From contig NZ_SJOO01000002.1 in NCBI RefSeq assembly GCF_004331265.1, positions 372,001 to 436,000 of the forward strand: a DNA stretch of 64,000 bases. The letters are read 5' to 3'. The position numbers were made by a program, and so were the translations under genes. The notes below the pieces were generated by a model, which worked only from the letters and a program-made list of their open reading frames with translations, did no database searches and was not told where the DNA came from. Position 1 is the first letter of the stretch. Every line of letters starts with the position of its first letter. This stretch comes from Enterobacter wuhouensis. Lineage in GTDB: Bacteria > Pseudomonadota > Gammaproteobacteria > Enterobacterales > Enterobacteriaceae. Positions 1 through 10,093 of the stretch are shown here, piece by piece.

Positions 1-1350
1 CAGCGTCGGTGCCCCGCCCGCACGGGAGATAATCGACTGCTCGCCCACCTCATTGGCAATGTGCGTTAGCGTTTCAGGGGTAATGGCAAAGCCCCAGCCG
101 CTTACCACCTGCGCGGCAGACGCCACCACGTCAACGGTTCCGGCAGGGGCCAGCACCGCCATCGGGCTGTTCATCGCGAAGTACACGCCCGGGTCGATGA
201 TACAGGCCGAGACCAGCGCCATGATGGCGACGAAGGACTCCATCAGCATGCCGCCGTAGCCAATCAGGCAGGCCTGATTTTCATTCGCCAGCATCTTCGG
301 CGTAGTGCCGGAGGCAATCAGCGCGTGGAAGCCGGACACCGCGCCGCAGGCGATGGTGATAAACAGGAACGGGAACAGGTTACCGGTCCAGACCGGGCCG
401 GTGCCGTCGATGAATTTAGTCAGTGCGGGCATGGTCAGAGTCGGGCGCATGATCAGAATGCCGATAGCCAGCCCGACGATGGTGCCGATTTTCAGGAAAG
501 TGGAGAGATAGTCGCGCGGAGCCAGCAGCAGCCACACCGGCAGCACCGCCGCCACAAAGCCGTAGCCCACCAGCATCCAGGTCAGCTGTACGCCGGTAAA
601 GTCAAACCACGGTGCCCACGTCGGGCTTTCCGCCACCCAGCCGCCGGAGATAATGGCGAATACCAGGAACACCAGACCGATTACCGACACTTCACCGATG
701 CGCCCCGGGCGCAGGTAGCGAATGTAGATCCCCATAAACAGCGCCAGCGGAATGGTGAAGGCCACGGTATAGGTTCCCCACGGGCTGTGGGTCAGCGCTT
801 TCACCACGATCATCGCCAGCACCGCGAGGATGATCACCATGATCATAAAGGTCGCCACCAGCGCAATCACCCCGGCGGTTGCCCCCATCTCTTCTTTCAC
901 CAGTTCACCCAGCGAACGGCCGTCGCGGCGGGTCGAGACGAACAGCACCATAAAGTCCTGCACCGCCCCCGCCAGCACCACGCCGGCGAGGATCCAGATC
1001 ATCCCCGGCAGGTAGCCCATCTGCGCCGCCAGCACCGGCCCCACCAGCGGGCCCGCCCCGGCAATCGCCGCGAAGTGGTGGCCGAACAGCACTTTTTTGT
1101 CGGTCGGCACGTAGTCCAGCCCGTCGTTATGGCGCACGGCGGGCGTCATGCGCGTGCTATCAACCCCCAGGACGTTCTTCGCGATATAGCGACCATAAAA
1201 ACGATAGGCGATCAGATAAATACAAACGGAGGCGACAACGATCCAGAGCGCGTTGATCTGTTCCCCCCGATTAAGGGCGATATAGCCCAGGGCAAAGGCT
1301 CCCACAACGGAGAGCCCTGCCCATGTAAGGTATTTCCCTGAGTTGTTCAT
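1..1350 (-). CDS. cstA: Carbon starvation protein CstA, N-terminal part (runs off left edge)
   Basis: The minus-strand frame opens with ATG at 1350-1348 and stays open for 450 codons to the window edge; the family is about 700 residues, so roughly 250 C-terminal residues are outside. CstA is an inner-membrane transporter of the CstA/YjiY family, linked to peptide and pyruvate uptake on nutrient limitation. The visible part is strongly hydrophobic with many membrane segments. It includes stretches such as VRHNDGLDYVPTDKKVLFGH and FAAIAGAGPLVGPVLAAQMG, which match E. coli CstA as I recall it almost residue for residue. Its place downstream of and co-directional with entCEBAH agrees with E. coli, although three plus-strand genes now separate it from entH. 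A GCGGAAA ribosome-binding stretch precedes the start. Confidence 0.95.
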   Translation of the reverse strand, partial: MNNSGKYLTWAGLSVVGAFALGYIALNRGEQINALWIVVASVCIYLIAYRFYGRYIAKNVLGVDSTRMTPAVRHNDGLDYVPTDKKVLFGHHFAAIAGAGPLVGPVLAAQMGYLPGMIWILAGVVLAGAVQDFMVLFVSTRRDGRSLGELVKEEMGATAGVIALVATFMIMVIILAVLAMIVVKALTHSPWGTYTVAFTIPLALFMGIYIRYLRPGRIGEVSVIGLVFLVFAIISGGWVAESPTWAPWFDFTGVQLTWMLVGYGFVAAVLPVWLLLAPRDYLSTFLKIGTIVGLAIGILIMRPTLTMPALTKFIDGTGPVWTGNLFPFLFITIACGAVSGFHALIASGTTPKMLANENQACLIGYGGMLMESFVAIMALVSACIIDPGVYFAMNSPMAVLAPAGTVDVVASAAQVVSGWGFAITPETLTHIANEVGEQSIISRAGGAPTL

Positions 1351-1469
1351 AGTTGTTTTCCGCTGTAGTGAAACCGTGAGTTGTTACATTTTGTTTCTAG
1401 AACAACGGCGGAAATTTAACAACTTTGAAACGTAATTATGCGTGGTCAAACCAGACATTTACACCACAG

Positions 1470-1485
1470 TGTTAAGCCGATCACT
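1470..1485. promoter_or_regulatory. CRP-like site between cstA and the yjiH-like gene
   Basis: TGTTA-N6-TCACT resembles the CRP consensus TGTGA-N6-TCACA. It lies 120 bases before cstA and about 135 bases before the plus-strand gene at 1619, so it could serve either. E. coli cstA is known to need CRP-cAMP; assigning this particular site is inference. Confidence 0.35.
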
Positions 1486-1540
1486 TTCGCGCCGTCACCG
1501 GTCACACTTTTGCCTTTTTCATCCTGCCACCGCCTTACGG

Positions 1541-1556
1541 AATGATTTGTATCATT
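1541..1556. promoter_or_regulatory. Perfect AATGAT-TTGT-ATCATT palindrome upstream of the yjiHG-like operon
   Basis: A 6+6 inverted repeat with a four-base spacer lies 63 bases before the start at 1619 and just ahead of an AT-rich stretch (TTATAA at about 1563) that could be a -10 element. The spacing is wrong for a standard Fur box, so the binding protein is unknown. Confidence 0.35.
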
Positions 1557-1618
1557 TTTTTTGGTTATAACCTCGCCAGAATGATCCTGCGCGATCGCGC
1601 GCTTACAAGGAAAAGGAT

Positions 1619-2341
1619 ATGAACAGTTCAGTACCTCAGGAGTATAAGGTCGGGCCCGGCGCGTACTTCGCCCTGGCATTTGCAGCCGTTTTCTTCTCCG
1701 GCCTGTTGGGCGGAAAGGAGTGGTACGGCGTTTTTGATTTCACCACCCTCAACGGCGCGTTTGGCAAAGTGGTCAGTAAGGCCAGCCTGGATGATGGCAC
1801 CCTGACGACCGCCAGCAGCGCCTTTCGCGGCACCGGCGGCAGCGGCGCGATGGACGGGTTTCTCTTCGCGCTCGGCTTAATTCCCGCGGTGATGTTCGCG
1901 CTGGGAATGATCAACGTGCTTGAGCACTACGGCGCCCTGCGTGCCGCCCGCAAGCTCTTAACCCCTCTGCTGCGCCCGCTGCTGGGCATTCCCGGCACCA
2001 CCGGGCTGGCGCTGATCGGCAGCCTGCAAAGCACCGACGTGGGCGCGTCGCTGACCCGCAACCTGTCAGACGAAGGGCAAATCAGCGAAAAAGAGAAAGA
2101 CGTGTTCGCCATGTTCCAGTTCTCCGCCGGGGCAATGATCACAAACTTTTTCTCCTCCGGCGCGATCCTCTTCACGCTGGTCGCCGTTGACGGCACCGCG
2201 GCGGTTCCCACGTCCATCGGAGCCTGCATTGCGGTGATGTTCATCATGAAGATTGTCGGCGCGAATATGCTGCGCCTGATCCTGACGTTTACGGGCAAAG
2301 AAGCCCCTGCGAAACAACCGGCAGAAGGAGACGCCGCATGA
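1619..2341 (+). CDS. YjiH-like membrane protein (nucleoside-recognition/gate domain)
   Basis: This 240-residue inner-membrane protein resembles E. coli YjiH: an N-terminal hydrophobic helix, a gate-type core with ALGLIPAVMFALGMINVLEH, then LRPLLGIPGTTGLALIGSLQ and further membrane segments. The ATG follows AAGGAAAAGGAT, a good ribosome-binding site. The stop overlaps the next gene by four bases (ATGA), so the two halves are probably made together and act as one transporter-like unit. In E. coli yjiH-yjiG precede iadA (isoaspartyl dipeptidase); here an M20 peptidase follows, suggesting uptake or handling of a peptide-like substrate that the peptidase cleaves. The substrate is unknown. Confidence 0.8.
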   Translation: MNSSVPQEYKVGPGAYFALAFAAVFFSGLLGGKEWYGVFDFTTLNGAFGKVVSKASLDDGTLTTASSAFRGTGGSGAMDGFLFALGLIPAVMFALGMINVLEHYGALRAARKLLTPLLRPLLGIPGTTGLALIGSLQSTDVGASLTRNLSDEGQISEKEKDVFAMFQFSAGAMITNFFSSGAILFTLVAVDGTAAVPTSIGACIAVMFIMKIVGANMLRLILTFTGKEAPAKQPAEGDAA

Positions 2342-2802
2342 GTGCCCCACAGTCAAATCCCGTTATTACAGATGTCTTTGTCGAAGGCGCGCGCAAGGGC
2401 TGGGGCATTGCCACCGGCAGCACCCTGCCCAACGTGGTGATGGCGTTTATCATCATCAAAGCGCTGGAAATTACCGGCGCGCTGAAAGGGCTGGGCATGA
2501 TCTTCGCCCCATTGATGGGCCTGTTCGGCCTGCCGGGTGAGGCCGCCGCCGTGCTGATCGGCGGCTGGATGTCGATGGGCGGCGGGATCGGCGTCGCCAT
2601 CGGCCTGTTTGATAAAGGCATTATCACCGGCGAGCACCTGGCGATCCTGGCACCCGCCATCTACCTGATGGGCTCGCAGGTGCAGTATCTGGGCCGCATT
2701 CTGGGCGTGATCGGCACCCGCGCCAAACGTATCCCGCTGATGATCGCCATCTCGGTAGTCAACGCGTTTTTAGCCATGCTGCTGATGCACATTATTCTCT
2801 GA
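2338..2802 (+). CDS. YjiG-like membrane protein
   Basis: The 154-residue partner of the YjiH-like protein has at least three hydrophobic segments and the glycine-rich stretch GWMSMGGGIGVAIGLFDKGI typical of the YjiG/SpmB-type gate domain. The start codon overlaps the preceding stop (ATGA at 2338-2341), which implies translational coupling. The peptidase gene follows after 13 bases. Pairing with a YjiH-type half and a downstream peptidase mirrors yjiHG-iadA of E. coli. Family membership is fairly clear; the transported molecule is not known. Confidence 0.8.
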   Translation: MSAPQSNPVITDVFVEGARKGWGIATGSTLPNVVMAFIIIKALEITGALKGLGMIFAPLMGLFGLPGEAAAVLIGGWMSMGGGIGVAIGLFDKGIITGEHLAILAPAIYLMGSQVQYLGRILGVIGTRAKRIPLMIAISVVNAFLAMLLMHIIL

Positions 2803-2815
2803 ACAGGACGTGAAC

Positions 2816-3928
2816 ATGAATCTTGACCACTATATTGAAGAGCTGAAAACCCTGGTGAACGTGGACTGCGGCACCCAGACCATTGCGGGCGTTGCCGCCG
2901 TTGCGGGCATTATGCAGCAGCTCTGGCAGCGAGAGGGCTGGCACACCGAGCAGGTTAATCTGGGCGATAAGGTGGGCCCGGGCGTGTTCGTCTGCAATAA
3001 GCCGCAGGCGGAGCATTTTGACGTGCTGCTGGTCGGCCATCTCGATACCGTCTTTGCCCCCGGCACCGTCGCCGAGCGCCCGATGAGCGAGGATGATACC
3101 CGCCTGTATGGCCCCGGCGTGTCGGATATGAAGAGCGGACTTCTGAATATTTTGTGGGCGATGCGCGGGCTCGACGCCGCGGACAACGATCGTCTCGCGA
3201 TAGCCGTGGCGATGAACCCGGACGAAGAGACCGGCTCGGTGCATTCCCACGAATGGATCGGCGAGCTGGCGAAGCGTTCCCGCTGCGTGCTGGTGTGTGA
3301 AGCCGCCCGCGCCGACGGTTCGCTGGTGAAAGCGCGTAAAGGCATGGCGGGCTATCACCTCACCTTCAGCGGCGTGGCGGCGCACGCGGGTAACGATCCG
3401 GAAAAAGGCCGCTCGGCAATTACCGCCCTGGCAAACAGCGTTATCGCCATTAATGCGCTAACCGACTGGGATCGCGGCACCACGCTCAACGTCGGGGTGA
3501 TTCACGGCGGCAGCGCGGCCAACGTGGTGGCGGATAACGCCGTAGCCGAACTCGACGTGCGCTTCTGGGAAAACGACGAGTACGACCGGGTGAATCAGGC
3601 GCTGGAGGCGTTATGTGAAAAAGGCTTTTTAGACGGCGTGACCACGACGCTTGCGCGGGTGAATCACAAGCCGGCGATGGCAGCCAGCGTTGAGACGCAG
3701 GCCCTGATGCAGCAGGTTGAAGCGGCAGGAAAAGCGGAGGGTATCGACATTACCTGGCAGGCGGTCGGCGGCGGCAGCGACGCCAACCACACCGCCGCGC
3801 TGGGCATCCCGACGCTCGACGGACTGGGCCCGATTGGCGCCGGGTTCCACAGCCCCGCGGAATGGCTGGATAAAGCGTCGATTGAGCCGAGAATTCGTTT
3901 GTTAAAGCGGATCGTCTCGACATTGTAA
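2816..3928 (+). CDS. M20 family metallopeptidase (glutamate carboxypeptidase-like)
   Basis: The 370-residue protein has the M20A zinc-peptidase layout: GHLDTV near residue 79 (metal His and catalytic Asp), the bridging Asp in GPGVSDMKSG, the catalytic and metal Glu pair in NPDEETGS, then a lid domain with HAGNDPEKGRSA, and a final metal His in GFHSPAEW. This resembles carboxypeptidase G2-type enzymes that remove C-terminal glutamate or other residues. No signal peptide is seen, so it is probably cytoplasmic. ATG 2816 is preferred over the in-frame GTG at 2810 because AGGA sits about eight bases before the ATG. It is third in the operon with the YjiHG-like membrane proteins and probably acts on what they bring in. 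Confidence 0.85.
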   Translation: MNLDHYIEELKTLVNVDCGTQTIAGVAAVAGIMQQLWQREGWHTEQVNLGDKVGPGVFVCNKPQAEHFDVLLVGHLDTVFAPGTVAERPMSEDDTRLYGPGVSDMKSGLLNILWAMRGLDAADNDRLAIAVAMNPDEETGSVHSHEWIGELAKRSRCVLVCEAARADGSLVKARKGMAGYHLTFSGVAAHAGNDPEKGRSAITALANSVIAINALTDWDRGTTLNVGVIHGGSAANVVADNAVAELDVRFWENDEYDRVNQALEALCEKGFLDGVTTTLARVNHKPAMAASVETQALMQQVEAAGKAEGIDITWQAVGGGSDANHTAALGIPTLDGLGPIGAGFHSPAEWLDKASIEPRIRLLKRIVSTL

Positions 3929-3963
3929 ACGCCGGGTGGCGGCTTCGCCTTACCCGGCCTACA
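3929..3963. repeat. REP-type palindrome
   Basis: CGCCGGGTGGCGGCTTCGCC followed by TTACCCGGCCTAC forms the usual imperfect REP stem. It begins right after the M20 stop, in the gap before the convergent entH. Confidence 0.8.
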
Positions 3964-3983
3964 CGTAATTTTGCACTAAACCG

Positions 3984-4019
3984 TCCCCTCTCCCTGTGGG
4001 AGAGGGTTAGGGTGAGGGC
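3984..4019. repeat. CCCTCTCCC/GGGAGAGGG palindrome with GGGTGAGGG tail
   Basis: CCCTCTCCC-TGT-GGGAGAGGG forms a nine-base stem and is followed by TTAGGGTGAGGG. The same unit recurs at 14229, 22012, 33796, 41041 and 58079. Here it separates the convergent M20 gene and entH, so it may also end transcription. Confidence 0.8.
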
Positions 4020-4035
4020 AACAAACCGCACAAAA

Positions 4036-5202
<1,167 letters not shown>

Positions 5203-5203
<1 letters not shown>

Positions 5204-6057
5204 CACTTCACCTCGCGGGAGAGCAGCGCCCACCAGGCGTCGATTGTTGGATTTTTGGCCAGCATAACGAAATCAATGTCGCCGTGCACCTTGCGCCAGC
5301 GGGCGGCCAGCGCCATCATGCGCACCGAATCCAGACCGTAGTCGATCAGGTTTTCGTCATCCATCGGCTCGTCGGACTCGTCCAGCAGCGGCAGGATCAG
5401 CGCGCGCAGCGCGGCTTTGGTTGCCGGAACGGACGGCAGCAGCTCGTCGGTCATCACCACGCGGCCCGAGCGTCCCGCTACGTAGTTCAGCGACATCAGG
5501 TGCTCGTCGCGGGTGAAATCCGCCAGCGCGTCGGCGATAAAGAACGGCTTGATGTCGCGCATAAACGCATCGGTGGCGGTGGTCATGCAGCCGATGTGGG
5601 CATACACGCCGGTAATCAGCAGCTGGTTGCGGCCCGTCTCCTTCAGCATCTGCTCGAGCGGCGAGCGATGAAACGCGCTGTAGCGCCACTTCACCAGCAC
5701 CGTGTCGGCTTCGTCCGGCGTCAGTTCAGCGACGATACGCTGCTGCTCCGGCGAGCGGGTCAGGCCCGGCCCCCACATGTCGTTCAGCAGGGCGCGGTCT
5801 TCATCGCTCTGCTCTTTCGGCTGGGCGGTGTAGTACACCGGTATGTTGTGTTCTTTGCAGTAAGCGCGCAGTTTAGCGATGTTCGCCACCACCTGCTGCA
5901 TCATCGCGCTATTTTCACCCCAGAAGTTCAGGAAGTACTCCTGCATATCGTGGATAAGCAGCGCCGCGCGCTCCGGCTCAAAGGCCCAGTTCACTTTATT
6001 GGTCGGCAGCTCTGCGGCGGTCGGCAGCGCGTAAGCGGTTAATTTTGGTATAGCCAT
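5203..6057 (-). CDS. entB: Isochorismatase / aryl carrier protein EntB
   Basis: A two-domain 284-residue protein. Residues about 1-200 are an isochorismatase domain ([39 protein letters not shown]) that hydrolyses isochorismate's enolpyruvyl ether. The C-terminal aryl carrier domain has GLDSVRMM, whose Ser takes the phosphopantetheine arm from EntD. It carries dihydroxybenzoate to EntF. It lies between entE (10-base gap) and entA (one-base overlap), in the standard cytoplasmic enterobactin operon. Nothing is missing relative to the E. coli protein of 285 residues. Confidence 0.97.
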
Positions 6058-6067
6058 ACTCTGTTCC

Positions 6068-7678
6068 TCAGCCCCGGGCGCGTTCAGCGAGCCACAGGCG
6101 CAGCTGTTTCTTATCGACTTTGCCGACCGGCGTTAACGGAAGCGCATCCACGCTCTCCACGCGGTCCGGCAGCTTGAATTCGGCAACGCCCTGCTCGCGC
6201 AGGAAGCGGCGCACCTCGACCGCGCGCAGCGGCTGTTTCACCACCAGATACGCGCAGCTTTTTTCGCCCAGCAGGCTGTCCTCCATGCTCACCAGCGCGG
6301 CGTGGATCACCGACTCGTGGCGCAGCAGCAGGTTTTCGATCTCCTCGGCGGCGATCTTCTCCCCGCCGCGGTTGATCTGATCCTTCTCGCGCCCCTGCAC
6401 GGTGATGTACCCCTGCTCGTCGATGGCGATCAGGTCGCCGGAGCAGTAAAAGCCGTCGGCATCAAAGGCGCTGGCGTTGTGTTCCGGGCTGTTAAAATAG
6501 CCGCGGAAGGTATAGGGCCCGCGCGTCATCAGACGCCCGACTTCGCCGCGCGGCAGCGGGTTACCGTGCTCGTCCGCCACCCACACTTCGTCGTCCGGGC
6601 ACATCGGACGGCCCTGGGTGTTGATGATGCGTTCCGGCGCGTCGTCGAGCGCGGTGTAGTTCACCAGCCCTTCCGCCATGCCGAATACCTGCTGAAGCTG
6701 ACAGCCGATTTCCGCCGGAATGCGCGCCGCGAGCGTGGCGGACAGGCGTGCACCGCCCACCTGCAGCAATTTCAGCGACGTAAGCTGACCGTTCCCCGCC
6801 CCTTCGGCAATCGCCTGCAGCCACAGGCTGACCGCCGGCGGTACCAGCGAGGTGACGTTAACCTGATGCTGTTCAATCAGCGGGAAGCAGAGCGTGGCGC
6901 TCGGGTCGTTCGCCAGCACCACGCAGCCCCCGGCGGTGAAGATGCCGAGCGATCCCGGCGAGCTCATGGCGTAGTTATGCGCCGCAGGCAGGGCGTTGAG
7001 GTAACGCGTTTCGGCGGTAATGCCGCAAATCTCGTTGCTGCGGCGGATGCTGTAGTCGTAATCGTTATGCGTGCGCGGGATCAGCTTCGGCGTGCCGGTG
7101 CTGCCGCCGGAAAGCTGGAAGAAGGCCACTTCGTCGGCGGGCGTCGGGTTCGGGATAAAGTTGTCGGCCGGACGCGCAATCGCCGTTTCCAGGGCGTGTT
7201 CGCCCCGATCGCCGCGCAGCAATACGACGCGGACCGAGCGGTGCTCATCCACAAAGGCGTTGAGGAAGTCATCGCCCGCGAACAGCGCGTGGTCGCGATC
7301 GGCAATCAGCACGGCGGGTTTGATCTGCGCGGCGTAGGCGTTCAGCTCGCTGCGCTGATGGCTAAAGAGCGCGTTGACCGGCGCCACGCCGATTTGCAGC
7401 AGCGCGAAGAAGGTGATGTAGAACTCGGCCACGTTGCCGAGCTGCACCAGCGCCGTCTCGCCGCGGTGCAGCCCCTGCGCCTGGAGGGCAGAGGCCAGGT
7501 TATTCACCGCCTGATTAAACGCGCGGTAGGTAATGTGCCGCTCGCCGTCGATAATCGCCACGGCATCGCTTTGCGCACGATCCGTCAGAATGTGCGTCAG
7601 CGGCAGATCCTGCCAGTAGCCTTTCTCACGGTAGCGGCGGGCAAATTCCTCAGGCCAGCGGGTAAAGGGGATGGTCAT
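6068..7678 (-). CDS. entE: 2,3-dihydroxybenzoate-AMP ligase EntE
   Basis: The 536-residue adenylating enzyme activates 2,3-dihydroxybenzoate with ATP and loads it on the EntB carrier domain. The P-loop-like A3 motif [19 protein letters not shown] is present, together with [11 protein letters not shown], the [20 protein letters not shown] hinge region, and a late [10 protein letters not shown] with the catalytic Lys. Length equals the E. coli enzyme as I recall it. It follows entC after nine bases and precedes entB by ten, so it is a middle gene of the Fur-controlled entCEBAH operon. Confidence 0.97.
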   Translation of the reverse strand: MTIPFTRWPEEFARRYREKGYWQDLPLTHILTDRAQSDAVAIIDGERHITYRAFNQAVNNLASALQAQGLHRGETALVQLGNVAEFYITFFALLQIGVAPVNALFSHQRSELNAYAAQIKPAVLIADRDHALFAGDDFLNAFVDEHRSVRVVLLRGDRGEHALETAIARPADNFIPNPTPADEVAFFQLSGGSTGTPKLIPRTHNDYDYSIRRSNEICGITAETRYLNALPAAHNYAMSSPGSLGIFTAGGCVVLANDPSATLCFPLIEQHQVNVTSLVPPAVSLWLQAIAEGAGNGQLTSLKLLQVGGARLSATLAARIPAEIGCQLQQVFGMAEGLVNYTALDDAPERIINTQGRPMCPDDEVWVADEHGNPLPRGEVGRLMTRGPYTFRGYFNSPEHNASAFDADGFYCSGDLIAIDEQGYITVQGREKDQINRGGEKIAAEEIENLLLRHESVIHAALVSMEDSLLGEKSCAYLVVKQPLRAVEVRRFLREQGVAEFKLPDRVESVDALPLTPVGKVDKKQLRLWLAERARG

Positions 7679-7687
7679 GAGTATTCC

Positions 7688-8863
7688 TTAGTGCAAACCA
7701 AAAACGTTGAGCATGGTGGAGAGCTTCACGCCGGTTTCGCGCCACTCGCCCACCGGCGAGGAGGCGGGGACAATGCCCGCGCCGGCAAACAGGCGCACGG
7801 TATTTTCGCGAAGACGCGCGCAGCGGATGGTCACCACCCATTCGCCGTTGCCTTCGCTGTCGCACCAGCCGACGATGCCGCCAAACAGCTCGCGGTCGAA
7901 CGGCTCCAGCTCGGCAATCAGCTGTTTCGCCTCCTGATGCGGGAATCCGCTCAGGGCAGGCGTCGGGTGCAGGAGGCAGGCCAGGGTCAGGGCGTTTTCA
8001 TTTTCACGCGCGTCACCTTCTACCGGCGTCGCCAGGTGCCACAGGGTCGGGGTGGTAATCAGCTGAGGAGAATCCGGCATGCTGAGATGGTGGCTGCGCG
8101 GTGCCAGAACGGCCTTCATCGCCTGGGTCACCAGGTCGTGCTCGTGACGGTCTTTTTCAGAGGCCAGCAGCTTGTTGCCCGCTTCTCTGTCCAGCACGTC
8201 GTCCGGCTGACGGCGCGCCGAGCCTGCCAGCGGCAGCGAGCTAAAGTGCGCGCCCTCTTTGCGCAGCAGCAGCTCCGGGCTTGCGCCCAGCAGCACGCCG
8301 CCGTCTTCCAGCGGCACGTGGAAGTTAAAGCTCGCCGGGTTCTGGGCGATCAGGCGCTCCATCAGCGCACCGCTGTCGAGGGTTTTGTCGGCCGCAATAT
8401 CGATCAGGCGCGAGAGCACCACCTTGTTCACCTGCGGCGTGGCGGTCAGCGACGCGGCGCGGGCAACCATCTCTTCGAACACCGGCTGCGGCGGGATCTC
8501 GGTCCGTTTTTCCACGTTCAGCGTCTGCGCGCCGGTGAAATAGCGCGAAGACTGCTGGCGCGCCGGGCGAGAGAAGGTCTGCCAGCGCTGCGGAATAAAC
8601 AGGGACGACGGTTTGCGGGTATCGAACGGAATAGCGCCCACCATCACCGGGTGGGCAATGCCGCTGGCCTTCGCGCTCTGGAAAGCCTGGGCTAATTTTT
8701 GCTGGAAGTGACCGGCAGGATCGTCGCCGCCGACGGCGGACTCAGAGAAGCGGGCAAAACAGCCTGACGTGGTAAAACTGCGATAGGGCGACATAAAGAA
8801 AAAGCTGTCTGATTGCAGCGTGGTCGCGGTGTGCTGGGTATCCTCAGCCAATGACGTATCCAT
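7688..8863 (-). CDS. entC: Isochorismate synthase EntC
   Basis: This 391-residue chorismate-utilising enzyme makes isochorismate, the committed step to enterobactin. Recognisable parts are VNKVVLSR (Lys general base), GASPELLL (Glu), [11 protein letters not shown], and a C-terminal block with [19 protein letters not shown] that binds Mg and chorismate. It is the first gene of the minus-strand operon. The start at 8863 follows AGGAGGATGAT, a strong ribosome-binding site. A Fur-like box lies 25-50 bases further upstream in the gap shared with fepB. Confidence 0.97.
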   Translation of the reverse strand: MDTSLAEDTQHTATTLQSDSFFFMSPYRSFTTSGCFARFSESAVGGDDPAGHFQQKLAQAFQSAKASGIAHPVMVGAIPFDTRKPSSLFIPQRWQTFSRPARQQSSRYFTGAQTLNVEKRTEIPPQPVFEEMVARAASLTATPQVNKVVLSRLIDIAADKTLDSGALMERLIAQNPASFNFHVPLEDGGVLLGASPELLLRKEGAHFSSLPLAGSARRQPDDVLDREAGNKLLASEKDRHEHDLVTQAMKAVLAPRSHHLSMPDSPQLITTPTLWHLATPVEGDARENENALTLACLLHPTPALSGFPHQEAKQLIAELEPFDRELFGGIVGWCDSEGNGEWVVTIRCARLRENTVRLFAGAGIVPASSPVGEWRETGVKLSTMLNVFGLH

Positions 8864-8887
8864 ATCATCCTCCTAAAATGATAAAAG

Positions 8888-8912
8888 CAGTAATAATGAT
8901 TATCATTTATAT
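8888..8912. promoter_or_regulatory. Fur box in the entC-fepB control region
   Basis: TAATAATGATTATCATTTA at 8891-8909 closely follows the Fur consensus GATAATGATAATCATTATC. It lies between the divergent entC and fepB starts, as in E. coli, and should repress both when iron is plentiful. Confidence 0.85.
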
Positions 8913-9050
8913 TTTCGATGGCTAACCTAATCTCACAGCGCCCCGGTGTCAACCGCAGAGCAAACAACTTGTGCGACTAACGCTTGCATCCCTTCCCCGC
9001 AATCATGAAAATGAGAAGCATTAACTTCAATAAAAACAGGATGCCGCTCC

Positions 9051-10010
9051 GTGAAACTCCCTGCCGTTTGCCGTAATGCCCTTCTTTTAACAGGACTTTT
9101 TGTTTTAGGACTAACCTCAGCCACCGCCGCCGACTGGCCGCGTCAGGTGACCGACAGCCGCGGCGTTCACACGCTTGAGAGCAAGCCGACGCGCATTGTC
9201 TCCACCAGCGTAACCTTAACCGGATCGCTGCTGGCGATTGACGCCCCGGTCGTCGCCAGCGGTGCCACCACGCCGAACAACCGCGTGGCGGATGCGCAGG
9301 GCTTTTTATGCCAGTGGGGAGATATCGCAAAACAGCGCAAGCTGGCCCGGCTGTACATCGGTGAGCCGAGCGCCGAAGCGGTCGCCGCGCAAATGCCGGA
9401 CCTGATTTTGATTAGCGCCACCGGCGGGGATTCCGCGCTGGCGCTGTACGATCAGCTCTCCGCCATCGCCCCCACGCTTATCATTAACTACGACGACAAG
9501 AGCTGGCAGGAACTGCTGACGCAGCTGGGCACCCTCACCGGGCAGGAAAAACAGGCTGCCGGGCGCATTGCCGCGTTTGATAAACAGCTCGCGCAGGTGA
9601 AACAGCAGATGAAGCTGCCGCCGCAGCCGGTGAACGCCATCGTCTACACCGCCGCCGCGCACAGCGCCAACCTGTGGACCGCGGAATCCGCGCAGGGCAA
9701 GCTGCTGCACCAGCTGGGCTTTACGCTGGCGGAACTGCCCGCCGGGCTGCAGACCTCAAAAAGCCAGGGCAAACGCCACGACATTATTCAGCTGGGCGGG
9801 GAAAACCTGGCGACGGGGCTGAACGGCGAAGGGCTGTTCTTGTTTGCGGGCGACCAGAAGGACGTGGAGGCGATTTACGCCAACCCGCTGCTGGCGCATC
9901 TGCCCGCCGTGCAGAACAAGCGCGTCTGGGCATTGGGAACCGAGACGTTCCGCCTGGATTATTACAGCGCGATGTTGGTGTTGCAGCGTTTAAATTCAAT
10001 TTTTAAATAA
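9051..10010 (+). CDS. fepB: Periplasmic ferric enterobactin-binding protein FepB
   Basis: The 319-residue precursor starts with a Sec signal peptide (basic start, hydrophobic [11 protein letters not shown], cleavage near ATA-ADW) and is a class III (TroA-type) binding protein. It carries ferric enterobactin from FepA to the FepDGC importer. Conserved stretches include [31 protein letters not shown] and [14 protein letters not shown], matching E. coli FepB. The start is GTG at 9051 with AGG ten bases before; the ATG at 9041 is out of frame. It is transcribed divergently from entC and followed by two REP units. Confidence 0.96.
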   Translation: MKLPAVCRNALLLTGLFVLGLTSATAADWPRQVTDSRGVHTLESKPTRIVSTSVTLTGSLLAIDAPVVASGATTPNNRVADAQGFLCQWGDIAKQRKLARLYIGEPSAEAVAAQMPDLILISATGGDSALALYDQLSAIAPTLIINYDDKSWQELLTQLGTLTGQEKQAAGRIAAFDKQLAQVKQQMKLPPQPVNAIVYTAAAHSANLWTAESAQGKLLHQLGFTLAELPAGLQTSKSQGKRHDIIQLGGENLATGLNGEGLFLFAGDQKDVEAIYANPLLAHLPAVQNKRVWALGTETFRLDYYSAMLVLQRLNSIFK

Positions 10011-10022
10011 GTGGCACGTTCC

Positions 10023-10093
10023 CCGTAGGCCCGGTAAGCGCAGCGCCACCGGGCGTTTTGTCGGGTGGCGGCTACGCCTTACCCGACCTACAG
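10023..10093. repeat. Pair of REP units (BIME) between fepB and entS
   Basis: Two opposed units, GTAGGCCCGGTAAGCGCAGC... and ...GGTGGCGGCTACGCCTTACC..., fill the gap between the convergent fepB and entS. The right-hand unit overlaps the last codon and the stop of entS (10088-10093). Confidence 0.85.

Noticed and set aside
325..1341. A 338-codon plus-strand open frame across cstA
   Set aside because: Antisense to the clear CstA frame; its His, Gln and Arg rich composition is that of a shadow.
1541..1556. Fur box before the yjiH-like gene
   Set aside because: The half-sites look Fur-like (AATGAT/ATCATT), but the four-base spacer does not fit the one-base centre of the Fur consensus.
6302..8695. 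A 797-codon plus-strand open frame across entE and entC
   Set aside because: It is antisense to two certain genes; long antisense frames are common in GC-rich coding DNA. Its composition (Arg, His, Gln and Val rich) is typical of a shadow frame.
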